From positions 1,736,001 through 1,800,000 of the forward strand of contig JAESUZ010000980.1 of assembly GCA_017311185.1 (NCBI GenBank): DNA of 64,000 bases, written 5' to 3'. A program made the position numbers and the translations under genes. The stretch is from Proteles cristata cristata (taxonomy: Eukaryota; Chordata; Mammalia; Carnivora; Hyaenidae). Each line of letters opens with the position of its first letter. Within the stretch, counting starts at the first letter, position 1. A model generated the notes under the pieces. The model was not told the DNA's origin and ran no database searches. It saw nothing but the letters and a program-made list of their open reading frames with translations. Below, piece by piece: positions 1-9,999 of this stretch.

Positions 1-46
1 TAGGATCAAGTCTGTCACAAAGACAATGAAAAGTGTTGGTAAGTTT

Positions 47-162
47 ACGAGGAGGCAGAAACCCTCCTTAATACCTTGTTGATAAGGATGTGCAGAGATA
101 CAGCCACGAGGAGGCAGAAACCCTCCTTAATACCTTGTTGATAAGGATGTGCAGAGATACAG
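47..162. repeat. 59-bp tandem duplication (two copies)
   Basis: Two head-to-tail copies start at 47 and 106 with a 59-base period, and about 57 bases match exactly before the second copy runs out. The unit begins ACGAGGAGGCAGAAACCC and ends GCAGAGATACAG. It lies inside the decayed L1, so the duplication is much younger than its host sequence. Confidence 0.93.
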
Positions 163-289
163 GCAAGTTTGACAGTTTCTTGCCGAGTTAAATATGAATT
201 TCCATACAACATAGCAATCCTACTCCTGGATGTCTCCTGAGGAGAAATGAAAATCCACTTCCACAGGAAGACTTGAACACAATGCTTCT

Positions 290-519
290 TTTTTAAAAAA
301 AAAATTTTTTTTTAATGTTTTATTTATTTCTAGGAGAGAGAGACAGCATGAGCAGGGGAGGGTCAGAGAGAGAGAGGGAGTCACAGACTCTGAAACAGGC
401 TCCAGGCTCTGAGCTGGCAGTCAGCACAGAGCCCGACGCGGGCCTCGAACCCATGAACCGCAAGATCATGACCTAAGCGAAAGTTGGACGCTTAACCGAC
501 TAAGCCACCCAGGCGCCCC
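290..519 (-). mobile_element. Feliform tRNA-derived SINE, young subfamily, with TSD
   Basis: On the minus strand it runs from a clean head (GGGGCGCC at 512-519) to an A/T-rich tail. The flanking duplications are TTGAACACAATGCTTCT at 273-289 and TTGAACACGATGCTTCT at 520-536, with one mismatch. It carries the longer body variant (CTGAGCTGGCAGTCAGCAC on plus) that marks the youngest-looking copies in this window. It splits the older L1. Confidence 0.95.
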
Positions 520-1117
520 TTGAACACGATGCTTCTAACAGCATAATTAATAATAGTCAAAAAGTGGAAACAGCTGAAATGTCCATTAAGTGGTGAATAG
601 ATACACAAAATGTTGTATATCCATGCAATAGCATATTATTCAGCCATAAAAAAAGAATGAAATGTTGACATATATTTATATATAAACAACATTTATAAAC
701 CTAAGAAAAAGTTACACTAAGTGAAAAAAACCAGACACAAAACACCACATATTATATGATTTTATTTATATGAATTGTCTAAAGAAGAGAGTCATAAAAA
801 CAGACAGTTAACTAGTGGTTGCCTGTGCCTGGGCTGAGGACGGGAGTTAACGGGCAAAGGGTATCTTATTGGGATTATGAAAATGGTCTAAAAATGTTGC
901 ATTTATGGTTATACAGCTCAGTAAATTTATTAGAAGTCACTGGATTGTGCACTTAAAATGGATGAATTTATGGCCTGTGAATTAAATTTCAGTAAAGCTA
1001 TTTTAAAAAGTTAGAAATCATTAAAAGAATAAAACCTGACATGTAAAAAATTTTCTCTTTTGTCCTATAACCAATCTGTCAACAAATTTGTCAGTCATTC
1101 CTACCAAACATCTCTTA

Positions 1118-1356
1118 TTTTTTTAATCATTTTTGTGTTAATTTATTTATTTATTTTGGGAGAGAGAGAGAGAAAGCGCAAGCCAGGGAGGGGCAGAGAG
1201 AGAGGGAGAGAGAGAGAGAGAGAGAGAGAGAATCCCAAGCAGGCTCCACACTGTCAGAGCAGAGCCCAGCTCAAGGCTTGAGCCCACGAACATGATCATG
1301 ACCTGAGCTGAAATCAGGAGTTCGACACTTAACCAACTGAGCCACCCAGGCACCCC
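1118..1356 (-). mobile_element. Feliform tRNA-derived SINE
   Basis: The minus-strand head, reading GAGCCACCCAGGCACCCC on plus, ends at 1356. The body has an expanded (GA)n tract at about 1199-1230 and a T-rich start. The long open frames on both strands here are by-products of this low-complexity body. Confidence 0.93.
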
Positions 1357-1429
1357 TCATTCTACATAGTTCAAAATATATCATGTACAAAATAGAACAC
1401 AAAGGAAAAGTTTTCTTCCACTTTTTCCC

Positions 1430-1690
1430 TCAGCCCCTAAATGTCCTTTCTTGGAAGCAATCATTGTTATTAGTTTCTTATGTGTTTTTCTAGAAACATT
1501 TTATATATCTCTAGAAATATATGTGTTAATATGTATTCTACCCCCAACACACACACACGCACACACACACACACACACACACACTTTTTCCCACAGCTTG
1601 CAGCATATTATACATAGTGTTCTACACGTTTCTTTTTTTTTTTTTTACTTAATAATCAATAATCTAAATATCAGAATCTAAACATACAAA
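1430..1690 (+). mobile_element. Old L1-like 3'UTR fragment with (CA)n
   Basis: The pattern is a Pro/Ser-rich-looking lead-in, then 'CAATCATTGTTATTAGTTTCTTATG', AT-rich sequence, a (CA)n array at about 1549-1584, then 'CATATTATACATAGTGTTCTACACG'. It matches a common old mammalian L1-associated 3' sequence as I remember it. A similar piece is at 3992-4150. The family assignment is an inference. Confidence 0.4.
1549..1584. repeat. (CA)n microsatellite
   Basis: About 18 CA units with one interruption (CG). It lies inside the old L1-like fragment. Confidence 0.97.
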
Positions 1691-1699
1691 TCTAAATAT

Positions 1700-2019
1700 C
1701 ACTCAAATCTTTTCCATCTTTACTGTCCTACTTTGCTTGGACCCACTGTATTTTACCTATTTTGAGATGCCATCAGTTATAAGACACACTGGAATTTTGG
1801 GACCATTAAGAGAGAAAAAAATGCTGCCAATTAAATTATAACATAAAATTCATTGTAAGAGTCATGTCAGTTTCAGAAAAAAAACCATAAAGTTAGCAAG
1901 TACATATATATGCACAAACACGTAAACAATGAAATATGGTATTACAACATTGTCCCAACCAGTTTAGCATTGAACATCGACCCTGACCCCTTTTCAATTC
2001 ATAGTCTCCTGCCAGAATG
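1700..2019. other. Unassigned AT-rich sequence
   Basis: I see no repeat, convincing exon or open frame here. It lies between the old L1-like fragment and an L2 copy. Confidence 0.5.
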
Positions 2020-2541
2020 ATTTTTCTAGGCTCTAAGTTTTAATCTTTTTATTCATTCTTCTGCTGAAAATCATTTATGGCTTTCCATTGCTACAGGATG
2101 AAGTCCAAAGAACTCAGTGTTACAAACGTTAGTGTTACAAGACCCTTTCCTGGCTTCATTTCTTTCCACACTCGAGACATGCCCAACTATTGACTATTCC
2201 TCAAAATGTAGTGTTCTTTCAAAACATTGTGCTCTTGTATATGTTGTCCTCTCTTGCCTGGAATACACTCAACCCTAACTGGGAGGACCTAGCTAAATAC
2301 CATTTGTCCTCCAAGACTCATCTCTGGGAAAATTGTCATGAACTTCCCCAGTTCAATTAAATGTCCTTTTTGGACTGCCATCCTCGCTGTGCTTAATTCC
2401 ATCCAGAATGCTCCCTGCCCAGTATCAGGCTTCATTATTCCCTTAGCTGTCTTCACTACTCTTATTTTTCTCACAGCACCAGGGAATGCCACTTTGCCTC
2501 GTCCATGGTAAGCATTCAATAAATATTTATTGAATGAGTGT
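2020..2541 (+). mobile_element. L2 LINE 3' portion
   Basis: The order of features matches the L2 3' region: 'GGCTTTCCATTGCTACAGGATGAAGTCC', 'TGGAATACACTC', then the standard tail 'AAGCATTCAATAAATATTTATTGAATGAGTG' ending at 2541. It is strongly diverged, as expected for an ancient mammalian repeat, and has no intact coding capacity. Confidence 0.85.
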
Positions 2542-2669
2542 GTACTTTGGCCCCTGGATGTAATCAACACATCTGCAATAATGGAGGTGTGGTCAGCTTA
2601 TTATAGGGGGAAGTGCACTGTATCTGAAGTCAGAGGATGCCAGTTACAGGCTCTAAACACTTCCCCCTT

Positions 2670-2884
2670 TTTTAAATGTTTTTTTTTTTTTTATTTTTTA
2701 AATGTTATACTTATTTATATTTAGAGAGACAGCACATGAGCAGGGAAGGAGCTCATGTGAGGGAAAAAGAGAGAGAGAGAATCCCAGGCAGGCTCCACGT
2801 TGCCAGTGCAGAGCCAGACATGGGGCTCAATCCCACAAACTGAGATCATGACCTGAAGCCGAGAGTCAGATGCTTAACTGACTG
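2670..2884 (-). mobile_element. Feliform SINE, older copy, head truncated
   Basis: A SINE body on the minus strand with many mismatches. The tRNA-like head stops at 'CTTAACTGACTG' (to 2884), so the first 16 or so bases of the element are missing. Another SINE has inserted just beyond it. Confidence 0.85.
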
Positions 2885-2904
2885 CAGGCTCTGACACCTG
2901 TTTT

Positions 2905-3127
2905 TTTGTTTTTAATTTTTTTAATGTTTATTTATTTTTGAGAGAGAGAGAGAGAGTGTGTGCAAGCAGGGGAGGAACAGAGAGAGAAGGAGACACAGAA
3001 TCCAAAGTAAGCTCCAGGCTCTGGGCTGTCAGCACAGAGCCCGATGCAGGGCTTGAACTCACAAGCCATGAGATCATAACCTGAGCCAAAGTTGGATGTT
3101 TAACCAACTGAGCCACCCAAGCACCCC
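2905..3127 (-). mobile_element. Feliform SINE with short TSD
   Basis: A complete minus-strand SINE. The duplication CTCTGACAC occurs at 2889-2897 and 3127-3135. It inserted next to the older SINE at 2670-2884. Confidence 0.93.
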
Positions 3128-3139
3128 TCTGACACTTTT

Positions 3140-3320
3140 AACTCTCTGATCTTAGTGTGGTCAGTTAATGTTTCCAAGACTTGGTCTCATCATCTAAAAA
3201 TATGACAGTACTACCAGCCTCGAAGGGCAGCTGAAGGGACTGGATGAGGGAAGCACTGGAAGTAACTGGTGTGGACTGGGTGCTCTAAACACCGCAGCTT
3301 TTACTACTGTGATGGGAACA
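3140..3320 (+). repeat. MIR fragment
   Basis: 'GACTTGGTCTCATCATCTAAAAATATGACAG' and the following lines match the 3' half of MIR (the 'cctcagtttcctcatctgtaaaatggg' part and onward) with heavy divergence. Confidence 0.55.
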
Positions 3321-3424
3321 TCCTATGCTATTGAACAGATTTTGTAAACTTTGTAAACCTTGAAAGCAGGCATACCACTGACATGCGTTGTACTACCAAA
3401 AGGACTTTGTTTTCCTGTTTTTAG

Positions 3425-3503
3425 TTTGTATCAGTTAGAAAAGAAAGTAACGCCTTTTGACAGGCTTGAAAAGATGATGTATAACCGTGTTTCAGAAATC
3501 AAG
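3425..3503 (+). other. Candidate 79-nt exon (unidentified)
   Basis: A strong acceptor (TTTTCCTGTTTTTAG, AG at 3423-3424) is followed by 79 bases open in only one of three frames, giving 1 base plus 26 codons (starts LYQLEKKVTPFDRLEKMMYN). The donor AAG|GTGACA follows, with GT at 3504-3505. The peptide is charged and looks protein-like, but I do not recognise a family. There is no neighbouring exon to join it to, and nearby sequence is repeat-derived. It could easily be chance. Confidence 0.25.
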
Positions 3504-3584
3504 GTGACAGAAAGACACACAGAGCCAATTCTTGCTCCTAACTTTACCCCAACCCCAGTAGGTAATCACCTGTAACAGTTTTTT

Positions 3585-3979
3585 GTTTGTTTTTAGGGCA
3601 AGAGGGACCACATGAGCAGGAGGAGATAGGCAGAGGGAGAGAGAATCTTTTAAAAAAAAAAGTTTATTTCTTTATTTTGAGAGAGAGAGTAGGGGAGGGG
3701 CAGAGAGAGAATCCCAAGCAGGCCCTGCACTGTCAGCACAGAGCCAGATACAGGGCTTGATCTCCCAAACAGTGAGATTATGACCCGAGCCAAAATCAAG
3801 AGTCCGATGCTTAACTGAGACACCCAGGTGCCTCAAGAGAGAAAGAGAGAGGGAGAGAACAAGAGAGAATCTTAAGCAGGCTCCACATTCATCGCAGAGC
3901 CTGACCCGGAACTGATCCCAGAGCCCTGAGATCATAACCTGAGCTGAAATCTCAATCGACTGAGCCACCCAGGCACTCC
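3585..3979 (-). mobile_element. SINE interrupted by a second SINE
   Basis: The outer minus-strand SINE has its tail side at about 3585-3650 and its head at about 3835-3979. The inner minus-strand SINE occupies about 3651-3834. The outer duplication is CACCTGTAACAG at 3567-3578 and CACCTTTAACAG at 3980-3991, one mismatch. Both copies are diverged. Confidence 0.85.
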
Positions 3980-3991
3980 CACCTTTAACAG

Positions 3992-4150
3992 TTTTTTTTT
4001 TAATCCTTCTCATGTTTATTCATAAGGCAAATAAAAGCACATATAAATACATACTATATTTCCCGCATTTTTTACACAATATGTACCATGTTATATATAT
4101 ACACTCTTCTAAATGTTGCTCTTTCTGCTTAATATCTAAAGGAATTCTGT
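3992..4150 (+). mobile_element. Old L1-like 3'UTR fragment
   Basis: 'AAATACATACTATATTTCCCGC', 'ACACAATATGTACCATG' and 'TAAATGTTGCTCTTTCTGC' resemble the same L1-associated 3' sequence seen at 1430-1690. By-eye match only. Confidence 0.4.
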
Positions 4151-4159
4151 GACCTTCTA

Positions 4160-5275
4160 AGTTTGCCCTGCAGAATTTGAATCAAGTAGACAAGTCATGG
4201 AAAGGGGGATCTTCTTGCTTTTGCATCGCGGCTCTAAACTATAAGCAAAAGTTAAAGGTTTGACTGACAGCTTCAACCACAAAATGACTATATGACTAAA
4301 ACCAGGAACCGTCTGCTTGCCTGCTGGCTCCAGCCCCAGGTAAAGAAACCCCAACTGGGCTGAAAACGTTGCTAACAGCACTAGCAGACTGGCTAGTCAG
4401 TCTTTAGCACCTACTTTTGCCTACCTGGTTTTCATCCCATAAATGATATGAACCTTCACCTCTAAAAGATATGATTATTTTCCAAATTGTAAATAGCTTC
4501 CATTTGGGGGCTGTGATTCACAACAAGATCTGCATTTTTTCAAGAGCTGGTGGGGCAAGGGGGTGGTTCAGACTCTATAAATACCTCTTATTCTTTCAGT
4601 TCTGTTGGTCACATAAATGATAAAGGTACAAGTACAAGAATATTAAAGCATTTGGCGAAATGGGGATATTAGAATAATAGACCTTCTTTTCATTGGAAAG
4701 TTTAGTTATGGCTCAGATTGTCCGTATCCTGTCTGCCTTCTGATTTCTTTCTCAGGTATCCATCACCTGATTTGGTGACCTAAAGTCTCAAACTCTCCTC
4801 CAAATGGTCCCAGTTTAATCACTATGCTCCCCACTCCAAGTCCCTGACTGCCCACCACCCTTCCAGAAGTGCTCCACATGAGCAGGGAAACAGACCTATT
4901 AGGAGAAGTCAGCACACACAACAGATTCTCTGTCTCATACCCAGCAAACCGTGCCACTCTGAGCCTGTTTGTCATGTATACACACTGCAGGGAATTTAGC
5001 AGGAAGATTAAAAATGAACTCGGAAGAGGAGAGCAACGTCTTGATGTCTCAGAGGGGACTGTGTCTGACCCATAAGCCCAGCAAGTGGGAACCTGAGTCA
5101 CCTGTCTACAATGTACAGACCACAAACACTGCGAATGAAGCAGGCAAAGAAAAACAAGTGCAGGAAGCTATGGGAGTCAGCAGCAAAGGCATTAAATCCA
5201 ACACAGTGACAAGGAAAGAGGGAGGGTTATTAGAGCAATCAGGTAAAGCCCCTTAGCAGCTGATTTCTCCAAAAC
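4160..5275. other. Unassigned sequence
   Basis: About 1.1 kb without a repeat I recognise. Overlapping open frames on both strands at 4763-5256 (up to 120 codons) show no motif or convincing splice signals, and I do not call a gene. Confidence 0.5.
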
Positions 5276-5625
5276 CATAAGATACTATTAGTGTTTGAGC
5301 CAGAATGGTAGGAAAGTCTGAGGAATGAGCTGGAAATGGCCAGGTGGAGAACAGCAGAGAAAGCAAAACACACAAAAGCACTAAAGCTCTAAGTCTGGAA
5401 ATAACAGGGCATTTGAATACCTCCAGAGAGTTCCATGTGAATGGAGACAGTACCGGGAAGCCAAGGCCAGCATTATGGTGAGAGATGAGATGAGGCTAGA
5501 GAAATGGCCAGCTGATGAAGGATTTTGTGAGGCCATGTAACTCAAAGACACTACTGGAAGCCACTGTGGGATTTTAAACAGAGAGTAACAAGATCAGATT
5601 TAAGTCATGGGAAGGTCAGTCATAG
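5276..5625 (-). mobile_element. L2 LINE fragment, minus strand
   Basis: 'GCCAGCTGATGAAGGATTTTGTGAGGCC' and 'GGAAGCCACTGTGGGATTTTAAACAG', followed by 'AACAAGATCAGATTTAAGTCATG', match the reverse complement of the L2 3' region. The orientation is opposite to the next L2 pieces. Confidence 0.75.
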
Positions 5626-5790
5626 CATATAGATCATGGATACTATTCGTCTGTGCAAGCCAAGCTGTAACCTCAATGAAAGCAGGGAGTATATCTGCTT
5701 TCACATCATTATATCTCTGGTACCTGGTACCTGGTATCTGGTGCAATGCCTAGCACACTGCTGGTCATAAATGAATGAATGGACAGTGGG
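5626..5790 (+). mobile_element. L2 LINE 3' end
   Basis: 'AACCTCAATGAAAGCAGGGAGTATATCTG', 'CAATGCCTAGCACACTG' and 'ATAAATGAATGAATGG' match the canonical L2 3' terminus. It contains a short local triplication of GGTACCT/GGTATCT at about 5719-5740. Confidence 0.75.
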
Positions 5791-5949
5791 GTCCAGTCTG
5801 TCATCTTTTTCTCCCTAATGCTTATGCAGAGATTAGCCCGACTGAGGTATTCGATAAAGATCTGTTGAATAAGTGAATAAATACTAACTTCTGCCTCATT
5901 CTTGCCCAACGTTCCCCTAAAACAATAAAATTGTACAATTTGCACGAAT

Positions 5950-6255
5950 TCCCTATATCGTTTGCCTCTTGTATGCTGTTCCCTCTGGAATTCCCTATGC
6001 CTCTTTCCTTTCTATTCTCTGAATTGCAATTATGCCTCTATATTCAGCTCACATTTTACCCACTTGGGGATCAGTTCTTACCACTATGTTGACCCACATA
6101 GGATTCCTTCTGATCCAGGTACTCTTTGGTTCTGGTTATATATCTTCTCATTTATATAGTTTTTATTGCATTCATCACATTTGTAGTATAATTTGGTTAT
6201 GTGTAGCTTTAGATTTTGAGTATCTAGAGGACTGCCTCATTTTTCTTCCTTAATA
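5950..6255 (+). mobile_element. L2 LINE fragment
   Basis: 'GTATGCTGTTCCCTCTGGAATTCCCTATG' corresponds to the 'TGCTGTTCCCTCTGCCTGGAATG' part of L2. After it come 'CATTCATCACATTTGTAGTATAATTTG' and a decayed tail. Confidence 0.75.
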
Positions 6256-6259
6256 ACCC

Positions 6260-6950
6260 CCCCACCCCACCAGCTTAGGTCTTCTTGATCATAAGGGATA
6301 TTCAAGCAATAGTCTTTCTGAATTGTCTATTTTTTTAAGCTCTTCGTATTTCATCACTTCTAAAATTGATTGGTTTCAGGGTTTACCATCCAACGTGTTA
6401 AGCAACTCTTACTTTTTGTATCCTAAAGTCACTTCAGGCTATCTTCAGCAAGGACCTTGGGAGTTGGTGAATAATTCTGTGTCCACAGAACCTATTACCC
6501 TTGTGATTTTCTCTCTATCCTCTCTCTTTTCATGTCTGCAGATTGAAGAGTCCAAAGTCAAATGAAGTAGCCCCTTAATTGTCATTTTTTAAAAAACCAT
6601 TTGCCATTCAGACACCATCTTTATCCAAACTATCTGTAGGAAACTTAGAGAGGCCAAAACCACACAGTATTCTAGGAGCAAACACATTGCACAAATGAAA
6701 GGTAATGCATTTTTGTCTCATTTACAACATTGTTCTCCCAGTGCATGATCATGATTGTAGGTTTTTGAAGGCAAAGCTATAGATCAAATCAGAATTGTGG
6801 CAATGACTTCTATCTTCTTTTCATAAACAAGAGCTCAACTCCCATTGCAGCCCTCTCCCCCCTGCCACCACCACATGTCTCTTTTCCTGATTACCATCAT
6901 GTCACCAAGCATCGTGTTCAGCAAGGTGGGTGTGCAACTTACTCCTTCCA
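6260..6950. other. Unassigned sequence
   Basis: No recognised repeat, exon or RNA gene. An 80-codon open frame at 6323-6565 has no motif. Confidence 0.5.
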
Positions 6951-6968
6951 ACTGGAACAGATGAAAAA

Positions 6969-7169
6969 GGGTGACTCAGTCGGTTAAGCATGTTACTCTT
7001 GGTTTCGTCTCAGGTCATGATCACACAGTTTGTGAGTTCGAGCCCCACATCAGGTTCCACACTGAGAGCACAGAACATGCTTGGGATTCTCTCTCCTCCC
7101 ACCTTTCTGCCCCTCCCCAAGTGCTGTCTGTCTCAAAATAAATAAATAAACTTAATTTAAAAAAATTTA
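6969..7169 (+). mobile_element. Feliform SINE with TSD
   Basis: The head is missing its first bases (starts GGGTGACTCAGTCGG). The duplication is GAACAGATGAAAAA at 6955-6968 and GAATAGATGAAAAA at 7170-7183. The tail is AATAAATAAATAAAC. Confidence 0.9.
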
Positions 7170-7329
7170 GAATAGATGAAAAAATTAGAAACAACCATCA
7201 GTTTTCTCTAAAATTACTCATTTTCCATTTTGCCATCTAATTTCTGCTATCACGGTTTAATAATCATTACTGTATTATTTAATAATCATGCATGTAGAAG
7301 GCTAGATTTATGTCAGGAACTATTCTAAG

Positions 7330-7515
7330 TGATTGATATTACATACATACAGGCATTTAATCCTCATGAAATCCAGGTGAAGTTCATATCATTATTATCT
7401 ATTTTACAAATGAAGAAACAAGGCACAGAGAAATTGAGTAATTTGCTGGTAACACATATTCCAAAACTAATATGTGGCAGAGTAGAGATTTTAACCTATG
7501 CAGGCTGACTCTTGG
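7330..7515 (-). repeat. MIR, minus strand
   Basis: 'TTTTACAAATGAAGAAACAAGGCACAGAG' through 'AACACATATTCC...GTGGCAGAG' is the reverse complement of the MIR core and tail. Confidence 0.8.
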
Positions 7516-7589
7516 CCTAGGGCTGGGGTTTGGTGGAAAGAAATGGGTGGGGGAGGCAGACAGCTTTATCTGAGCCTTTGCACTATTAG

Positions 7590-7745
7590 CAGTGACTTTG
7601 GGTGAATATGTAAACTTGCTGAGCCTCAGTTTTGATACCTGTAATGTGAAGATAGAAATACATACTTCAACAGTTTGTTGAGAGGAGTAAATATAAACAT
7701 GCATGTAAAACACCTGGTTGACTGAAAGTACTTAACAAATGTTAT
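7590..7745 (+). repeat. MIR
   Basis: 'GACTTTGGGTGAATATGTAAACTTGCTGAGCCTCAG' and the following lines match the MIR core in forward orientation. Confidence 0.7.
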
Positions 7746-7784
7746 TTCTCTTTCTCCTTCACCCAATCAGATCTATTTTTACAC

Positions 7785-7985
7785 TGTCACAACCATTTGA
7801 GAGCCAGAAAACACACAGTTTACTACACAGCCCTGTCCTATACCAGCTGTGTGAACTGAAGGCCCAGTTTCCTCTACTGTAAGCTGGCAGTCATAAAACC
7901 CACTGTAAGATTAAATGAGATTATGTTTGAAAGGCTATTAGCACAATGCCTGGCATATGGTAAATGCTCAATAAATGACAGTAGC
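7785..7985 (+). repeat. MIR
   Basis: 'AGCTGTGTGAACTGAAGG' through 'AATGCCTGGCATATGGTAAATGCTCAATAAATGA' is a clear MIR with its 3' end. It is the third MIR within 700 bases. Confidence 0.85.
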
Positions 7986-8179
7986 TATAATGATGGTGAT
8001 GATAAGGCAGAGGAGGGGATTATGAAGGACTAAGGCAATGATGTTTTCAGCTCGATTTTCCCTTCCCACCTAAAAAACCTGCCATCTGCCCTCCAGGACT
8101 ATAAAAAATAAAAAAGCGTGTCACTGTTACTTCCTGGAAGGGGGGAAATTACTTGAAGCCCCAGTGACTACACTCAAAC

Positions 8180-8365
8180 ACAACAGTTTCAACCTGCTAC
8201 TGCATAAAATCATCTGGGACATGTATTAAAATTGCAGAAAGCACACGTTCTGGTCAATAGAAAAGTGGTGTGGCCCAAAGAACCCAAGATCTACACTTTG
8301 AACCAGCTCTCAGATGATTGCTTTGGTAGCCCTGGGATCACACTAAAAATCACTGCCCTGGGATT
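8180..8365 (+). mobile_element. MER5A-type hAT DNA transposon remnant
   Basis: 'AAAATCATCTGGGACATGTATTAAAATTGCAG' through 'CAGATGATTGCTTTGG...AAAATCACTGCCC' follows the MER5A order. It is nonautonomous and has no coding potential. Confidence 0.7.
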
Positions 8366-8767
8366 AAATCAGCACATTTACTGCCTTGAATCAAGATTAT
8401 TCCTAAGAATCTAAATGGGACTTTCAGTGAGATTTAAGATTGATTGTTGCTTTAAGGGGATTATTTATTAGGAAATATTTATTACTGCTAACCAACTCAA
8501 AATATTGTTCAGCTAACAGTTTAATTCTTGAGAATAAAATAAATAAATAGACACTCCTCTGACAAATATAGGTGTACTCAAATACATGTGAGTATTTGTC
8601 TCAGAAGTTTGAAGAGTCCTTAAAAGAACTTCCAGTCTATTTTCATTATCTCCTACAACCTAGTCTTAAATTTCAGTTCCTGCTAGCCTATAGATGGTTT
8701 CACCCAATATTTACCTACTGTTACAGAAAGGATAATGAATTTGTGCTTTCTGTAATTCTAAAAGGGT

Positions 8768-8824
8768 TTTATTGTTTTATTCAAACTTTGTTTTATTCAA
8801 CTTCGTTTTATTCAAACTTTATTC
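8768..8824. repeat. Three imperfect tandem copies of a ~17-bp unit
   Basis: The unit GTTTTATTCAAACTT occurs three times in a row with small changes. It is a minor local expansion. Confidence 0.7.
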
Positions 8825-8855
8825 CTCATACACTCATCAAGAATGTTTCAATGCA

Positions 8856-9072
8856 GGGACACTTGGATGACTCAGTTGGTTAAGCATCCACCGTAGCTCA
8901 GGTCATGATCTCATGATTCATGGATTCCAGCCCTGCATCAGGCTCTGCACTGACAGCTCAGAGCCTTCTTTGGATTCTCCGTCTCCCTTTCTCTTTCTGC
9001 CCCTCCCCCACTCACACATGTGCTCACTCTCTCTCTCTCTCAAATAAATAGGCATTTAAAAAAGTATAAAAA
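8856..9072 (+). mobile_element. Feliform SINE with perfect TSD
   Basis: The duplication AATGTTTCAATGCA is exact at 8842-8855 and 9073-9086. The body has the standard order ending in CTCTCTCTCTCAAATAAATA. Confidence 0.95.
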
Positions 9073-9086
9073 AATGTTTCAATGCA

Positions 9087-9858
9087 CTTCACTAAGTTCA
9101 CACAATGAACAGCTTCAATATTGGTAAAGAAAATTTATGCATGAGTAGTGCCACTTTCTAGATTAAGAAGTTGAAAGAGTTTACATTTCCACAGGCCAAA
9201 AGAAAGTCAACATAATGAATTCATTGGCATCGAACTGATTCTGTGCCTAAAACACTAGACTTTGTCAATTAAATTTAGTCAATCTTTGTTTGTTTTAGAG
9301 AAAAAGAACTCTTAAAGATAAGAAACAAAATTTTCATACTTTACTTTTGATCATTATTATGGTTTCCACAATATTATTAAGAAGTTAAATCTAAAGTCCT
9401 TCCAGGGACAAATTTAAGTTCATGACCCAGCGTAGAAGATAGATTCATCTTTACTGATCTTAAAAAATTTTTTTGAGACATTTGATAATTTTTAGTTGTT
9501 CCTGGCCAAGCGTTGAGTAAACCAAAAAAGACAGGAAATTTGAGAGGTGGTTCTTAATATAAACTAAGTAACTTCACTCAGTGATAATGAAAACCTCACC
9601 TTTTATAAGGCTTTTCTAGTATTTTTCAAACATTTGTTATGCAAAGAATTATATCAGGTACATATCACCAATCCAGATCTCCTCTTCAACATCACTTTGA
9701 TCAACTATTTTTAATCCAAACACTTCTTGTAATGTTTGCAAATAAAATGTTTTAACTTAGCCATTTACAAATGTTTGAAATTAAACATTGGCTCAATTTC
9801 ATACCAGATTTAAGGGAAAAAAATTTAAGAAACTTCGTTTATGATTTTTAAAATTTTA
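9087..9858. other. Unassigned AT-rich sequence
   Basis: No recognisable repeat, exon or RNA gene in about 770 bases. Confidence 0.5.
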
Positions 9859-9990
9859 GGGGTGCCTGGATGGCTAGTCAGTTAAACATCTGACTTCGGC
9901 TCAGGTCATGATCTCACAGTTTGTTAGTTTGAGCCCCATATCAGGATCTGTGCTGACTTTCTCTCATAAATAAATAAACTTAAAAAAATG
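9859..9990 (+). mobile_element. Feliform SINE with internal deletion
   Basis: A normal head is followed by a jump from 'GGATCTGTGCTGAC' straight to 'TTTCTCTCATAAATAAATAAAC', so most of the C/T-rich body is missing. AT-rich flanks (TTTTTAAAATTTT and TTTTTAAATTTC) may be the duplication. Confidence 0.85.
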
Positions 9991-9999
9991 TTTTTAAAT

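Larger units (their letters stand above)
1..1012 (+). mobile_element. Old LINE-1 3' end (L1M-type), split by a SINE
   Basis: The whole interval, minus the SINE at 290-519, reads as the decayed last part of L1 ORF2 plus 3'UTR. It includes the familiar stretch around 'ATTATTCAGCCATAAAAA' (about 636-653) and the typical mammalian L1 3' end 'GTGAATTAAATTTCAGTAAAG' near 978. The copy enters from beyond the left edge of the window. The frame is broken throughout. It is much older than the L1 at 15.6-22.1 kb. The exact subfamily (L1MA/MB-like) is inferred by eye. Confidence 0.8.

Noticed and set aside
290..519. Possible tRNA genes from A/B-box-like sequences in SINE heads
   Set aside because: Heads carry Pol III box-like words but do not form a complete tRNA with anticodon and acceptor stems; they are SINE parts.
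3672..4013. Open frames reading like 'AWVAQSIEISAQVMIS' here, and similar ones at 29075, 33399, 34695, 42590, 57409 and others
   Set aside because: They recur wherever a SINE lies and are translations of the SINE head and C/T body, not a protein family.
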